This document shows, piece by piece, positions 1-11,539 of a DNA stretch of 40,333 nucleotides. The stretch comes from Welwitschia mirabilis (Eukaryota > Gnetophyta > Gnetopsida > Welwitschiales): NCBI GenBank assembly GCA_051453625.1, contig JBOZIK010000001.1:72572056-72612388 (forward strand). The letters are read 5' to 3'. The translations under genes were made by a program, and so were the position numbers. Each line of letters begins with the position of its first letter. Position 1 is the first letter of the stretch. The notes beneath the pieces were generated by a model. The model worked only from the letters and a program-made list of their open reading frames with translations, made no database searches and was not told where the DNA came from.

Positions 1-277
1 TCTACCAGTTTGGATGCACACATGATTTATAGTGGTTCAAGAACTCCCCTACTCCACTCTCAATGATCAGCTTCTCCCAAGCTTAATCTCGGATCTCTAT
101 TACTTCACAAGTTTTTTCAAGCTCAACTGTTAACCCTTACAAGTGGACTTTTACAGGCTAATTCTCAACCTTAATAATGGACTTTTACAGCTAAGTATCA
201 ACCTTTAATAATGGAATTTTGCAAGCTAAGTCTTAGCCTTTGACAATGAATGGAATTGATGCAATGAAGCCTTCGTA
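1..277 (-). mobile_element. Untranslated leader of a minus-strand copia element (partial)
   Basis: Read on the minus strand, this is the stretch just inside the 5' LTR and PBS of the element whose LTR lies at 292-1082. Positions 1-65 read, on the minus strand, GAGAGTGGAGTAGGGG followed by GAACCACTATAAATC. I recognise this pair of boxes from memory as common in leaders of plant copia elements. The gag and pol of this element would lie to the left, outside the window. No coding sequence is visible here. Confidence 0.55.
130..257. repeat. Tandem repeat, about 33-bp unit, 3.5 to 4 copies
   Basis: Four imperfect units start near 130, 162, 196 and 231. Each has the pattern (T)CAACCTTTAATAATGGA followed by CTTTTACAGCTAAG. 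The array sits in the copia leader between the PBS and the conserved leader boxes. The units differ by a few substitutions and 1-2 base indels. Confidence 0.7.
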
Positions 278-289
278 GCTCTAATATCA
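278..289 (-). other. Primer-binding site, tRNA initiator-Met type, decayed
   Basis: The minus strand reads TGATATTAGAGC. The standard plant initiator-Met PBS is TGGTATCAGAGC, so there are two differences, one G-to-A and one C-to-T. It lies 2 bases inside the LTR edge at 292, which is the normal position for a PBS. Confidence 0.75.
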
Positions 290-518
290 CTTGTTCAGTA
301 TCAGTACATAGAATGGAGTGCTTTTCTAATTGAATATAGTGATGAAGTTTTTAATATAATTCTGCATTATGACCAAATCCAAAAATAGATCTCCTCAATT
401 AGATATGAATCAGCATGATAGATATTTCAATACAATATACTAATTGATCTTTCAGATCCATAATGAATATACCAATTTGAAAATATACCAAAATGTTTCT
501 AGGTCATGTCTTGCCTAG

Positions 519-530
519 GTATTTATAATG
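519..530 (-). promoter_or_regulatory. LTR TATA box
   Basis: The minus strand reads CATTATAAATACC within the LTR, downstream of the U3 repeats, in the position expected of the LTR promoter. U3 would be 530-1082; R and U5 lie below this site. Confidence 0.55.
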
Positions 531-663
531 GAGGGTTACTAGGGTTTGATACAATTGAATTGCATCTCAAATGGCTAGGTAATAGATACATAACATCTTC
601 ATGATTTACTTTTCTATACTATCTAGTCAACTCCACAAATATCCTCTCAATCCCATAGGAACT

Positions 664-989
664 CAGTCGACCCCATCCTGGGTTTGGTTGACCCCTTATC
701 TTTTGGTTTGGAACTATGGACTTTGTTAGATTCTTAGGTTCGGTTATCTTCATCATAGATATAGTCGACCCCTTTTCTTTTAGTCTGGGACTTGACTGTT
801 AGCTCCTCAAATCCGATCGACCCCATTAATATCTGGTTGACCACATTCCTCTTAGTCTAGAACTATTGGTTCTTGAGATCATAGGTCTAGTCGACCCCTC
901 TAGGATCTAGTTGACTCCTCTGGGTTCAGTTCATTTCTGTTGTATCTGCTTCAGGTGCAGTCAACCCCTCTAGGATCTGGTTGACCCCC
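664..989. repeat. U3 array of GTCGACCCC / GGTTGACCCC motifs
   Basis: Five composite units begin near 664, 763, 815, 889 and 959. Most have AGTCGACCCC (or the decayed AGTCAACCCC, GATCGACCCC), then about 10-12 bases, then TGGTTGACC. Two units share CTCTAGGATCT between the halves. GTCGAC is a palindrome containing CpG, and GTTGAC/GTCAAC are its one-step deamination products. The array lies wholly upstream of the LTR TATA box, as enhancer repeats do. Confidence 0.75.
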
Positions 990-1082
990 ACTAGAGGTAA
1001 AAAACTTAGCAATTTCTTTTATGCATTTGGTCAACATCTTTTACCTACATAACTCAAACCCATCTACATATAATATCTAACA

Positions 1083-4000
1083 AATTTGTACTACATCAAC
1101 AGAATTAGTTTGACATCAATTAGCCAATATAATCCAATAATATATTCATTCCTCCTTTTATTTACCCATCTGTTAAGTCTATTTTTTCAATGTTACCAGT
1201 ACCCTTCATTCTCTTTTATTACCCTCTTTATTAAGATGTAATATTCCTTTTCTACTCTTCAATCATTTTAAAATATTTTTCAAACATCTTATTCCATATC
1301 CCATGTACATATGATTTATACCCTACCATACCTTATGGAATAATTTAATCTTCATCATTCTTATTCTGCACCATCCTTTTAAATTTTGACCCTATCTCTA
1401 CATGTCTTATGCTAATTCTTCCCTTCTTCTATGCTATAATATCCATTAGTCCACTTTGCATAAATTTTCATTTGTTTAAACCATAAAATCCTTCACAATT
1501 TTTAAATGAGTAGAATGTGATAGAATAAAGGGAAATCTACACATGTAATTTTGGCTTGATGACTATTTCAATATCCTACATTTAATGAAATAATCTCATC
1601 AGCATTACAAGGATTTACTTTCTCAAAAATGATCACAAAGAATATTTTAATGCATATTTTGATGATAGTTGTATAGGGTTCAATGGCATTTATTTATGCA
1701 AAGACATTAACTAAAAGGCAAATGTGTCCAATTTGGAATAATTTATTCTAAGTACTTCTAATCTATTCTCTATAATGGATTCTAAAGTTGAAAAAGAAAA
1801 TAGTATTTTAGATTTCCTTAGCTTCTACTGTTAGAGGTGAGGCTTCCAACCTATCCAATAGGATTAATTTAAAGGATACGGATATTACTAATACCTCTTA
1901 AAAGGGAAAGATTTATTCTCATATGCATATCATTCTAGTACTCAGATGCATGCCATTCTAAGTTTAAAAATATATTAAAAAATTTGGTTGGTTCAATAGT
2001 TGAAACCTATCTATCTACATTTTTATCACTTTAGCTTTAAGCTTTATAGTTAGAGATTTGATATTCAATTTCTCTCATCTAATTTGATAATATCTTTCTT
2101 ACTATAAATCTACAAATGAATTTATTTTAACAGTAAGGTAAATAGTAAAGTAAAAAAAGAAGGTTATGCAATTTAGAGAAGATAAAAAAAAAGGACATCA
2201 AAAATAGCAAAGGAAGCTATAACAACACAAAAATCATGGAGGAGATCACAACGAACCAATGAAGAAGATAAATGGTAAAAACATAGGAAGGGAAAATGCA
2301 TTTCAGAGAAGACAAGAGGGACATAGGTAGTAGTCAAGTCAGATATAAAGGAGGCATCACAAAAATACGAACATAACCAAATAAGAAGGATGAAGTAAGG
2401 ACATAAGAACAGAGACAATAAAAGACCAGAATCACATCATGAGAAGGACGACAAGGCTACATACAAGTGAGCATCAAAGAGACATAGGAGCAGCATTTAG
2501 AAAAGAAATTAGCAAAAAGCTAGAAAGAGATTAATCAAGGCATAACTAAAGAGAATCACATCTTCAAAAGGGAAAATATAGAGTAGAGTAGCCAGAGCTC
2601 AAACAAAAAGTAGGGGAAATGGGCTTTCATTTGGAGATATCCAAAAAGAAATACATTAGAGACAAATAAAATTAGATGGATGGAATAAAGCATAAAGTGT
2701 AAGAAAGATGGTAATTTTTTGGGTAAGGGAATATGGCTGTGTTGAATGTCTCTTATGTCATTCTAGGACTCCAGTGTTAGTTCTTGGGAATTTTAAATAG
2801 CATGATATGCTTATGTATTATGATGTTCATAAATAGTAGTAATTGCTTCTCTACACATAAGCATGATTGAAGAGATGTAAGTGTAATTAACAAATTTATA
2901 AGAAAGAGAAGGACCATAATCTTAGTGGTTGAGGACCCATAATGAAATTAAATTAGATGCTTATTAGCTATGTATCATAAGGTAAAAAGAAATGAGGCTA
3001 TAGATTGAATTATAAAAATTTATACCCCACTAGCCATGAAGAAGTAGTACACTATAAGGAAAAATGCTAACACAAGTAAACTCTGTCATTGATCATAACA
3101 TATTACTCTCTTCGAATAGTTCTTGAAGGATTCAGTGGACATACTTAGTAACGTAGTGAGGTTAGGCAAGGATTCCATAATCTCAATTAGTTGTGTGAAG
3201 GAAAAATAAGATGTAGAGGATCTTGTATTATGGTCTTATGAATTTCTTACTTACAAAGTCTGAGATATTCCTATAATTTAAGTAATCTAGTCTCATTTAC
3301 AAATGAAAGAATGAAAGAATCTTACCAATGGTGCATTTGACTGATATCATTAAATAACAGAAGAAGTAAGAAACGCAGGCACTAAGAAGATAAAAGGCAA
3401 GAAAGAAGAGGGAGGAGAAACAAATAAAAAGGCTAAAGAGATGAATTGAATTTCCTTATAAGGATCCCTTTAGGAATTCCTCATAAATTAGAGATAAAAG
3501 GTTTGATAGAAATTCAGAGTGCATCTGTTTCTATATGCACATTCCTCATAAAACATGTTCTAGATTCCTATGCATCAAGCATTATTAAGACATTCACAAT
3601 GGCATGCCTTTTAAGGAATGATATCATATTACTTAGCTTTGATGACATGCTTGTATCTATTAAGGATAACAAAGACTACTCAAATTCAAGATGCAAGTAG
3701 ATATGTTACTATCAAAACTAGTACCAAAACAAAAAAAATTGATCTTGTTTCATAGAGTAGGCATTATAATTTTGCTTATATCAATGCTTTGCTCTTGCAC
3801 TAGGTACAAGAGGCTTCTATATTTGATTTGCTCAACATTACCATAAAGAATGGGAGGTATCGTTCCTAACCCTTAAGCAGATTACTTCTTCTTGAGATTA
3901 CTAACAAAATGATCCTAGCTCCCAAGGAGTTTTCAAAGGAAACTATCTATGCAACTTCTCCTTGTTATCCTTTTGACATAAGTGAAGATTTCTCTTTCTT

Positions 4001-5235
4001 ATGATCTACACAACATTCTCCATTTTTTTTAAATGGCCTTAGGAGAAATTCCAATTTTGCATCTTCTCTCATTAAAGAGAAAGAGGCCTTCTTGAATGCA
4101 TAATAGAGGAGGGTCCTTTAGAATAACAGAAAGGAAAACAACAAAAACAAGTACTAATAGAGGTAATGATCTCACTATTTCTAATAGAAAGATTTTCAAA
4201 TTGGAAGAAATGGAACTGCTATGACTATTGCTGTAAGAAGGAGAGATTGTTAATGTAAGGAGAAAGCTGGCTAATAATACTTGTGTTGGTAAGATGGATT
4301 CGAACAACCTATCTAGGATGTTTAGTTGAATAAGTGATTGTAAGCATTAGTATTTCATTGCTAATCTTGTAGAAGACAAATGGGTATGTTGAACAACATA
4401 GTTACAAGCCAAGAGATGACATTTAGGTATGCATCAATATTGGTAAATGAAAAGAGAGAATCAAAGAAAGTTGTACTGAGATTGAAAATGGAAATTGGGA
4501 GAGATGAAGAACTAAAATTTGTAGAAGGAATATGAATACCATTGTAATTATTTTAATTTTGGTTGAGAAACGATTAATAATAGCTAATAGAGATGGGTGG
4601 AGAATTAATGATCTCTTAATTAAGCTTGGCATAATTGTGCATATTGGCTACTTAAGCATAACCCATTTGATAGGGCTTTGGGTAGAAGGCAAATTACATC
4701 TATTAAGGTTTTTTGCCATTTTCTTTTATCATTTTTCTGATTTAGCTACTGTAAACTAGACAATCCAAGCAATCAAGTTTCTCAAATAAGCTTAAGTAAT
4801 TTTTGGAAAGGTTCTTTTAACTCCAATATGAATAACATCTTTTTCAAGAATGTGCAAATGTGTTCTAATATAAGTCAACTTCACTTTTCCTCTCCTCATT
4901 TTGACTCTCAGCATCACATCCTTTATCTTTGATATAGGTGATTGAATAAACTCATAAAACACTCAAAAGTGTCATAGCGGATTAATGCATAGTTGTGGTT
5001 TTCAAATAGCAACTGGAATACTTAAATTTTCCTTTAATAATAGGAATCATTATCTCTATCATTCTAATTACATGACCAGATACACGAAAACCAAAAGATA
5101 AATGATTTTTTATTAAGCCACTATTCTCCAAGAATTCTTATAATGATGTGTTGTAGATTTTCTATAGGGAAAATTATAAAAATAGCATTATTGTGAAGGT
5201 AAGGGAAAAAAGAAAATGTAGACCAATGGAATGGC
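1083..5235. other. Unassigned AT-rich spacer
   Basis: I see no recognisable gene, LTR end or RNA gene. Short open stretches exist (3446-3700 plus, 84 codons; 4532-4759 plus, 75 codons; 4029-4307 and 2173-2418 minus), but none shows a domain I know and all fit chance in AT-rich DNA. Long purine-rich runs (for example 2150-2720) read as decayed repeat. It could hold remains of the element whose PBS and LTR are at 13437-15509, because the copia element at 5241-11748 is inserted between the two stretches. Confidence 0.5.
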
Positions 5236-5240
5236 AAAAG
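5236..5240. repeat. Target-site duplication AAAAG, left copy
   Basis: AAAAG directly precedes the LTR at 5241 and is repeated at 11749-11753 directly after the other LTR. The 5-bp length is the usual one for plant LTR elements. Confidence 0.85.
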
Positions 5241-5449
5241 TGTAAATTGGAGAGTAATTGTGGAAAATCTCCTATGTGTTCTCATTACCATTCAAAGAGT
5301 ATAAATACAATAAAATGTACTTGATAAGTATGGAAAATGAGATATTCTCTCCTAAACTAAAGGGATATTCAAAGGATAAAATGTAAATGATAAGAATGCC
5401 ATACCAAGAATATATAAAAAATGATAACAAAAAACATTATATTCTAACA
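5241..5449 (-). repeat. 3' LTR of the copia element
   Basis: The plus strand begins TGTAAATTGGAGAG and ends ATTCTAACA, so both TG and CA ends are kept. It has the same length as 11540-11748 and aligns with it throughout, sharing for example GAGTATAAATACAATAAAAT, a likely TATA region on the plus strand only by chance. Confidence 0.9.
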
Positions 5450-5457
5450 TCCCCCAT
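5450..5457 (-). other. Polypurine tract
   Basis: The minus strand reads ATGGGGGA directly before the 3' LTR start (TGTTAGAATA). This is the position and composition of the plus-strand primer in plant copia elements. Confidence 0.8.
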
Positions 5458-5499
5458 AGTCATAGTGGCAGGATCCTGAATGCTAAGACTGGATCGAAA

Positions 5500-6203
5500 A
5501 TCCAAAAATAGTGATGACAAAAGCCCTCCATAAAGATATCTACAAATTGATAGGAGGATGGAACATGCAAAACATGAAATTCACCAACAGCTACTTTTTC
5601 TCTTACAAAATAAATGTCCAATTTAATATGTTTAGTGCGTTGGTGCTATACAAAACTAGATGACATATAGACAGAACTAATATTATCACAGTATATAATG
5701 ATGGCTAAGCTAAGAGAGAAATGAAGTTCTATAAGAACATTTCTAAGCTAATAGGTCTCGACATAAGCATTAGTAATACCTTGATAATTAGCTTTAGCAC
5801 TAGAGCTAGAAATAAAGAGTTGGTACTTTGAAGATCAAGAGACAATGTTATCATCTAAAAACACACAAAAACCATAAGTGGATTGATGAGTATTGGGACA
5901 TCCCATCCAATCTGCATCAAAATAAGTGATTAGCTTATCAATGTATGAGGGATGAAGATGAAAATACATGCCTAAAGATAGCAAACTATGTGTTTGAGGA
6001 GCATGAAGGTATGGCTCTTTAGGATCATGCATGAATAAGCATATCTGTTGGATAGCACAAGCGATATCAGGATGTATAAAGGTGAGATATTTTAGAGAAC
6101 CAGTAAGAATATGAAAAAGAGAAGGATCAAAGACTAGTATGCTAGTAGTAGAAAGTTTGGACTTCGTATTAATAGGAGTAGAAAATGGATCGCAAGAAGA
6201 CAT
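5500..6203 (-). pseudogene. Copia RT thumb and RNase H, broken
   Basis: RNase H removes RNA from the RNA/DNA hybrid during element replication. The first part, 5835-6203, is open for 122 codons and shows the copia connection and RH start: LKYLTFIHPDIACAIQQ, FMHDPKEPYLHA, then YFDADWMGCPNTHQSTYGFC, whose AD-W-GC carries the first catalytic Asp. Below 5835 the same frame continues through SSSSAKANYQG, the CDN motif, HQRTKHIKLDIYFVREKVA and VLHVPSSYQFVDIF. In-frame TAG codons at 5748-5750 (a Trp position in the family) and 5646-5648 (a Gln position) are one transition from sense codons. Confidence 0.88.
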
Positions 6204-6209
6204 GTCAGC

Positions 6210-7000
6210 ATGGTCAATAATTTCATGTGCTAACTTTTCTTATGAGAGTTGTAAGCCAGAAGCAGTCCTTATAACCTTGATGCCAAGAAAGTAGTGTAAT
6301 TGACCAAGATCAGTCATTACAAATTTAGAAGAAAGAAGTTTTGTAATAAGCTCTAGGAAAGCACTAGAAGAAGCTATGAGAAGAATGTCATCGACATAGA
6401 GAAGAAGATAAGTTATATGAAAGCCATGACAATAGACAAAGAAAGACATATTAGCTTTACTACTAACGAATCCAATAGAGGAGATATAAGAGGAGAATCT
6501 ATGGTACCAAGTTTGAGGTACCTATTTGAAGTTTTAAAAGGCCTTTTTAAGGTGATAGACATGATTATAAAAATTGAAATCTGTATATCTGGAAGGTTGG
6601 TTCATGTAAATAGTCTCTGAGAGATTACCATAAAGAAAGGCATTTTTTACATCAAACTGATGAATGGGCCAAAATCATAATAGATAGAGACTATGGACTA
6701 TTCTAATGATGGCAATTTTAACCATGGGGCTAAAAGCATCATCATAGTTAAGGCCAGATTACTAGGTAAAATTTTGGATGACTAGATATTTCTTATATCG
6801 CTCAAAAGTACCATCAGAGCAGAACTTATGACAAAAGATCCATTTTGCATCAATGATGTTAGCAGTTGATGAACAAACAACAAGTTCCTAGGTGTGGTTT
6901 AAGCAAAGGGTAGAAAGTTCATCCTCCATAGCTTTACGCTAGTGATTATTGGTAAGTGCTTTAATGTGAGAGTAAGAAAGATGTGAGATATTAGTGGTAG
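6210..7000 (-). pseudogene. Copia reverse transcriptase, broken
   Basis: This is the RVT_2-type polymerase domain. Along the minus strand one can read NIIDAKWIFCHKF, GTFERYKKYLVIQ, then PIHQFDVKNAFLYGNLSE (first catalytic Asp), LKKAF and VPQTWYHRFS, and YVDDILLI at about 6378-6398 (the two catalytic Asp, kept). The 69-codon open stretch 6240-6449 covers YVDD to LGQLHYFLGIKV. The frame carries several stops, for example TAG at 6522-6524 where relatives have Gln in the KQAPR motif, and TAG in place of Trp upstream. An N run (7046-7198) cuts the linker to INT. Confidence 0.9.
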
Positions 7001-7045
7001 CAAAAAAATTTAAAAGCTATTTTGTTGTAACAATTCCTAGTTTAA

Positions 7046-7198
7046 NNNNNNNNNNNNNNNNNNNNNNNNNNNNNNNNNNNNNNNNNNNNNNNNNNNNNNN
7101 NNNNNNNNNNNNNNNNNNNNNNNNNNNNNNNNNNNNNNNNNNNNNNNNNNNNNNNNNNNNNNNNNNNNNNNNNNNNNNNNNNNNNNNNNNNNNNNNNN
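7046..7198. other. Assembly gap, 153 N
   Basis: A run of N inside the copia element between the INT C-terminal region and the start of RT. The open frame that spans it on the plus strand is an artefact. Confidence 0.98.
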
Positions 7199-7599
7199 CT
7201 AGTGGATGGGAGGATTGGTGGGCTACTTGTGTATGTTTTGTTAAGGGAGGAGGGAATATGTGGTGGGCTATAGAGGGTCCAGTGTTTATAGCTGATGAGA
7301 AAGTGAAGGAAGATGGGCTTGTTGTATTAGTTAGGTAATGAGTAGGTGTAGTCTAGGCTATATTTTTATTTTTGTAAGAAGTTTGGGTTGTGGATTGGGC
7401 TTGGCTTAGACATGAAGTATTATTATAAGAAGGGGAAGTGAGTTGGTGGATGGTTGGTGCTTTAGTTTAGGTGGTAGTGGGCTACAGGGAGTTAGTGGAC
7501 CTATTATTAGGTGTTTGGGTGGTGATGGACAGTTGGGCTTGATTTTGATCAGGGTATGGGTTATTTGAATTTTGTAAAAATCTGGGAGGGGAACGTAAA

Positions 7600-8552
7600 G
7601 GAAATGTATCATCATGAGGGGAGAGGAAGTCATAGGATTTGGCTTACGAAGTTTGATAAAAAGAGGTATACGAGAAAACCTCTTCATCAAAGGTGATGTG
7701 ATGGGAAAAAGTTATTTTATTAGTAGAATGATCAAGGCAACGGTAGCCACGATGATTGGAAGTATATCCAAGAAAAATACAAGCATTGAACTTAGGAGCT
7801 AATTTGTGAGGAGTAGTGGCTAAAAGGTTTTGATAACAGAGGCACCCAAAGACACAGAGGTGGTTATAAGAGAGAAATTTACCATATAAAACCTCTAATG
7901 GTATACAATAAGAGAGGGTGATAGTGGGCATTTGATTGAGAAGATGTGCAACCATGTTTAGGGCCTCAACCCAGAATGACGATGGAAGTCTAGATTGAAA
8001 TAAAAGAGTTTGAATGATGTTGTTAGTGGTTTATATAATCCATTCAGCTTTTTGCATTTTTTTGAGATGTAGTCGGATAAGAAAACCAAAAAACAATGTC
8101 ATTTATTTTGAAAAATATATGAAATGGGCCTTGATCAAATTATCGACTATGATTGCACTAAAAAGATTGAATTTATAATTTAAATTAAGTGTGAACATAG
8201 GTATGAAAATTTAAAAAATTTTTATACACCTCAGATTTGGTACATAGTGGAAATACCCAAATGAAATGAGTTAAATCATCTAGTAAAATCAAATAATCTT
8301 GTAACCAGTTATACTAGAAATAGAAGAGGTGTATAAGTCAACATGAATTATTTGAAAGGAATGTAATGTCTTTGAAACAGAACTATAAAAATGTAAGTGG
8401 CAATGTTTGCTAAGTTGACAAGCATGGCATAAACAATGAGACATGTTTTGATTACATGAAGTAAATTGCCTAGTACATAAAAAATTAAAGATAGATTTGC
8501 CTAGATGACCTAGGTGATGATGCCAATTTTGAGGTAATAAGGCAGCATACAA
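7600..8552 (-). pseudogene. Copia integrase, broken
   Basis: Integrase inserts the element DNA. The 8289-8552 segment (87 codons) has the pre-integrase zinc finger: NWHHHLGHLG (HH) and CHACQLSKHCHLHF (CC), then IHVDLYTSSISSITGYK with the first catalytic Asp. The middle (7956-8288) is frameshifted: ILLDDLTHFIWVFPL can be read, but where relatives have the second Asp (DNG) this copy reads NHS with stops on both sides. The 7644-7955 segment (103 codons) is the C-terminal part: VAHLLNQMPT, HLCVFGCLCYQNL, HKLAPKFNACIFLGYTS, GYRCLDHSTNKI, HHITFDE. Confidence 0.9.
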
Positions 8553-8801
8553 GATGACTGTGGTAAACTAACTAGACTGGGACAGAATTAGGTAGAGGTC
8601 TCCCTAACTCTCACTCCAAAAAAGAATGTGTCTGGTTTTCGAATCCTTCATAGAAAAACTAGATCAAATTTGATAAAGAAATCATTGTCATAAGTAAATT
8701 GATGTATAGACATAATATTTTTTATTATTTTTGGGGAAACAAAAAACATCATTAAGGGATATAGGGGAACAGGTACCAAGTAAATTACAATGACTTAAGA
8801 C

Positions 8802-8993
8802 TTAGACTAGAAGCATAACATCATTACCAATCATAACTAAAACATGAAATTCACAAGGTTTAAGGGAATTAAGTATACCATTGGCAAAGGTCATGTGACA
8901 GCTTGGTTTAATATCAAAATAACAATTTTCATTCAGAGGCATCAAAGTCATTGTTTGGAATAAATTGGCCATGTCATTGCAGTGAGGATTCAA
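8802..8993 (-). pseudogene. Copia aspartic protease fragment, active site lost
   Basis: The open stretch of 63 codons includes CYFDIKPSCHMTFANGILN. In family members this is a WxLDTGASxHMT-type motif, so the frame is clear from SCHMT and the spacing. The catalytic DTG reads DIK (codons GAT ATT AAA at 8907-8915), explained by three C-to-T/G-to-A transitions. This protease could not cleave the polyprotein. Confidence 0.75.
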
Positions 8994-9457
8994 AATTTAT
9001 TGAACCAAGAGTTGATCGATGATGTGTTGAGCTTTAGTTGGTCTAAAATTAGTTTAGACAGTGGGCTACTAGAGAGTGGAGAGAGGAGCATTAGGCCTTG
9101 GAAAATTTTTAGCTTGTTGAGAGATAAATCCGGTAGTGGACTGATGGACCAATGAGATGACAAATGGGCTGCAAGTATTGGTTTGACCATAGAAAGCTAG
9201 TGGAGACCTAAAGGTAGTAAGATGGGCCTAAGAAGATGTAGTTCAGCTTGTGATAGTGGGCTAACTAGTCTACTAGGCCAAGAAAAAAGCTCTTTATGAC
9301 ACCTGTGGTGATTTTGCAATAGGGAGAAATTGAGTGTTTAACCAGAAGAGCCATCCTTAACCTATTCTTTTTGAGGAGCATAAATAGTTAATGGGTCCAA
9401 GATTTTGAATCCTAAAGCAGTGTTATGAATAATATGAAATTCTAGTAAAGTTCCAAT

Positions 9458-10080
9458 TTATCTAGAAAGAATACTATGGTGTAAAATTCCTCCACCTTGA
9501 TTGTTTTCACAACCATTACATTGTTTCCTATTCATTCCTATGTTTTTAGAATTCTTATTATTATTGTTGATAAATAGGATGGTGCATGAATCAGGGGGAG
9601 TAATATTTGGAAGATTAGAGTGGTAGTATCTTTTAGATATGAGGAGCATGTCACAAGCTTCTGTGAAACTAGAAAAGGATTTTTGGTGCAAATAACTAAT
9701 GAGATATCATGATAGTTATCTGAAAAGCCATGGATACACTAATGGAGTAATTTATGATTAGCAACAGGGGCACCAACATCTTTAAGAAAATTAGAAAGGA
9801 GTTTTAGATCTTGATAGTATGTGTTGATGCTAAGAGATCCCTTTTTTGCAGTATGGAATTTTTCTTGTAAGTGTAGGGTCCTGTTTTGCTTATTGTTATT
9901 GAAGGACATATTAATAGCATCCCATATCTCTTTTGCAGTTTTATCATAGGATTTTATATCATTTAGAAATTTACTCTTAATGATGCTTATGAGCCACATT
10001 TTTATTCTTAAATCAATTGAGAACCATTTAGAGTCATTTTTTATCTAAGGAAATGAAAGACTAATCTAAGTGATTGAAGC
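9458..10080 (-). pseudogene. Copia gag, broken
   Basis: The open stretch 9739-9999 (86 codons) is the core of the copia gag domain: MWLISIIKSKFLNDIKSYD, TAKEIWDAINMSF, then SINTYYQDLKLLSNFLKDVG. Upstream, NYKLWKTTF precedes it with stops between. The next stretch, 9458-9691, continues as gag C-terminal sequence (FSSFTEACDMLL and an Asn-rich linker) with CNGCENN, perhaps the rest of a zinc knuckle. Gag would form the cytoplasmic particle around element RNA. Several stops and at least one frame change separate the parts. Confidence 0.8.
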
Positions 10081-10089
10081 ACAGATGTC

Positions 10090-11526
10090 TATGAAAGTGG
10101 TTTTCTATAGTTTATAGTTGATGTCGATTTGGATCAATTTTACTCCAAAATTATGAAAAACAAAGTGTAGGGTTTTGGAGGGGAAGTGGATGGATGTGAA
10201 CATGGTTTCTTTTCCTTTGTTTTCAAGAGATATGATGAATGGTTTGTGTGCCAATAATAATTAATAAAAAATAATAAAACAAAAGTATGAAAAATGAGAA
10301 TAGAAATGCAATGATAATCAAATTCGTATAACATGAAGAGGAAGAGAAATACTAAATCTATTTGAAGAGAGGTAGTAGAAGACTTGAGCAATTCATGATG
10401 ATGAATCTAAGATGCTAGGGTTACATGATGGAGGTAGTGCAAGATGACATCAGTAGTGAGAAATTAACACTGAACAAGAAAAGATGAGGTAGCACCAAAA
10501 TTTATTTATGCTATTTTCTAGCTCCCAGATTTGCAAATGAAGAAATATATCGGTTTGAAGTAGATTGATCAATGATAGAAACAAGCTTTTGATTTGTAGT
10601 TGCAGAAATGTAATGTTAATGGATAGAAAAGGCTTCTCAAGAAGGCATATTTCCATATCAACACTCTTTCTGAAAGCAGAAAGAAATTAAGAATGATGAA
10701 ATTCACAACAACTTTGATTTACAAAATAGCTAAGCTAATGCGATAGACAAGAGATAGATATAACCATGGAAGGATTGAGCAGGAAAGGGCATGTGTCCAA
10801 GTCAAATAAGAAACATATAGATCACTATCATTATGAAAAAATGTGTATGGTAGAAATTATTTTGTAAAAGTTATATCAATTTTGTAGGAAAATAATAGAT
10901 CTATTTGCTTCAAGAAAAATAATAAATATCTTGCAGATGTCTATTCATAGTTATATTTCTTGGAAGAAAATAAAGAAAACAATTGTAGGGTTTGAGAAAA
11001 AAGAATTAAACATGAATGTAATGAGTTGAGTTCAGTTCAGAACATAGAAGCTAGTAGAGAGGATGATGCAAACCAGCCAATACAAGCACAAGATGAATCG
11101 ATGCACACATAGGATGAATGCGTAAGCACTAATGGATCTCTCCTAGAATTATCTCAAAGATAGCTTTCCATAGGATCTAATAAAACTGCAATAGCTTTTC
11201 TAAAATCCTTGAACATCGTAATGTAGAAATGACAGGCACAAAAATGACATTCGCAAAAGCTGATTAACAAAGAGATCTATTAGGGGCAAGTCATATAAAA
11301 AATCAGAAGCAGGGACGAGTATATCAAAAATGATAGAATGACAGAGAGGGGTACATCTCATTCATAGAGAAGCACTGGATAGAGGGGATACACATTGGAA
11401 GGAANNNNNNNNNNNNNNNNNCATGTATTAGGAAGAGATCACAGATAGAGAAGGGAGATTAGTAGAAATCTTACCCTGCAAAGAGGCATTTCAATTGGAG
11501 AGATGATGTAGCAGATCATCCATTAT
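10090..11526 (-). other. Copia leader region
   Basis: About 1.4 kb between the PBS and recognisable gag, with a 17-N run at 11405-11421. No conserved protein is visible; the open stretches 10140-10391 and 10450-10656 look like chance. The length suggests an untranslated leader or a lost gag N-terminus. Confidence 0.5.
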
Positions 11527-11539
11527 GGCTCTGATACAA
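11527..11539 (-). other. Primer-binding site, initiator-Met type
   Basis: The minus strand reads TTGTATCAGAGCC against the standard TGGTATCAGAGCC. It starts directly after the 5' LTR. Confidence 0.88.

Larger units (their letters stand above)
292..1082 (-). mobile_element. 5' LTR of a copia element, about 791 bp
   Basis: On the minus strand the LTR begins TGTTAGATATTATATG (at 1082) and ends ACTGAACA (at 292), giving the usual TG...CA ends, with the PBS directly next to it. A TATA box (TTATAAATACC on the minus strand) lies at 519-530. U3, to its right, holds the GTCGAC-type repeats. The partner LTR and target duplication lie left of the window, so the right boundary rests only on the TGTTA start and is less sure than the left one. 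Confidence 0.7.

Noticed and set aside
3446-4759. Small plus-strand open frames as host genes
   Set aside because: No start context, domain, splice structure or codon signal that separates them from chance in AT-rich DNA.
6994-7338. 114-codon plus-strand open frame spanning the N gap
   Set aside because: Most of it is N, and it lies antisense to the copia INT-RT linker. Not a gene.
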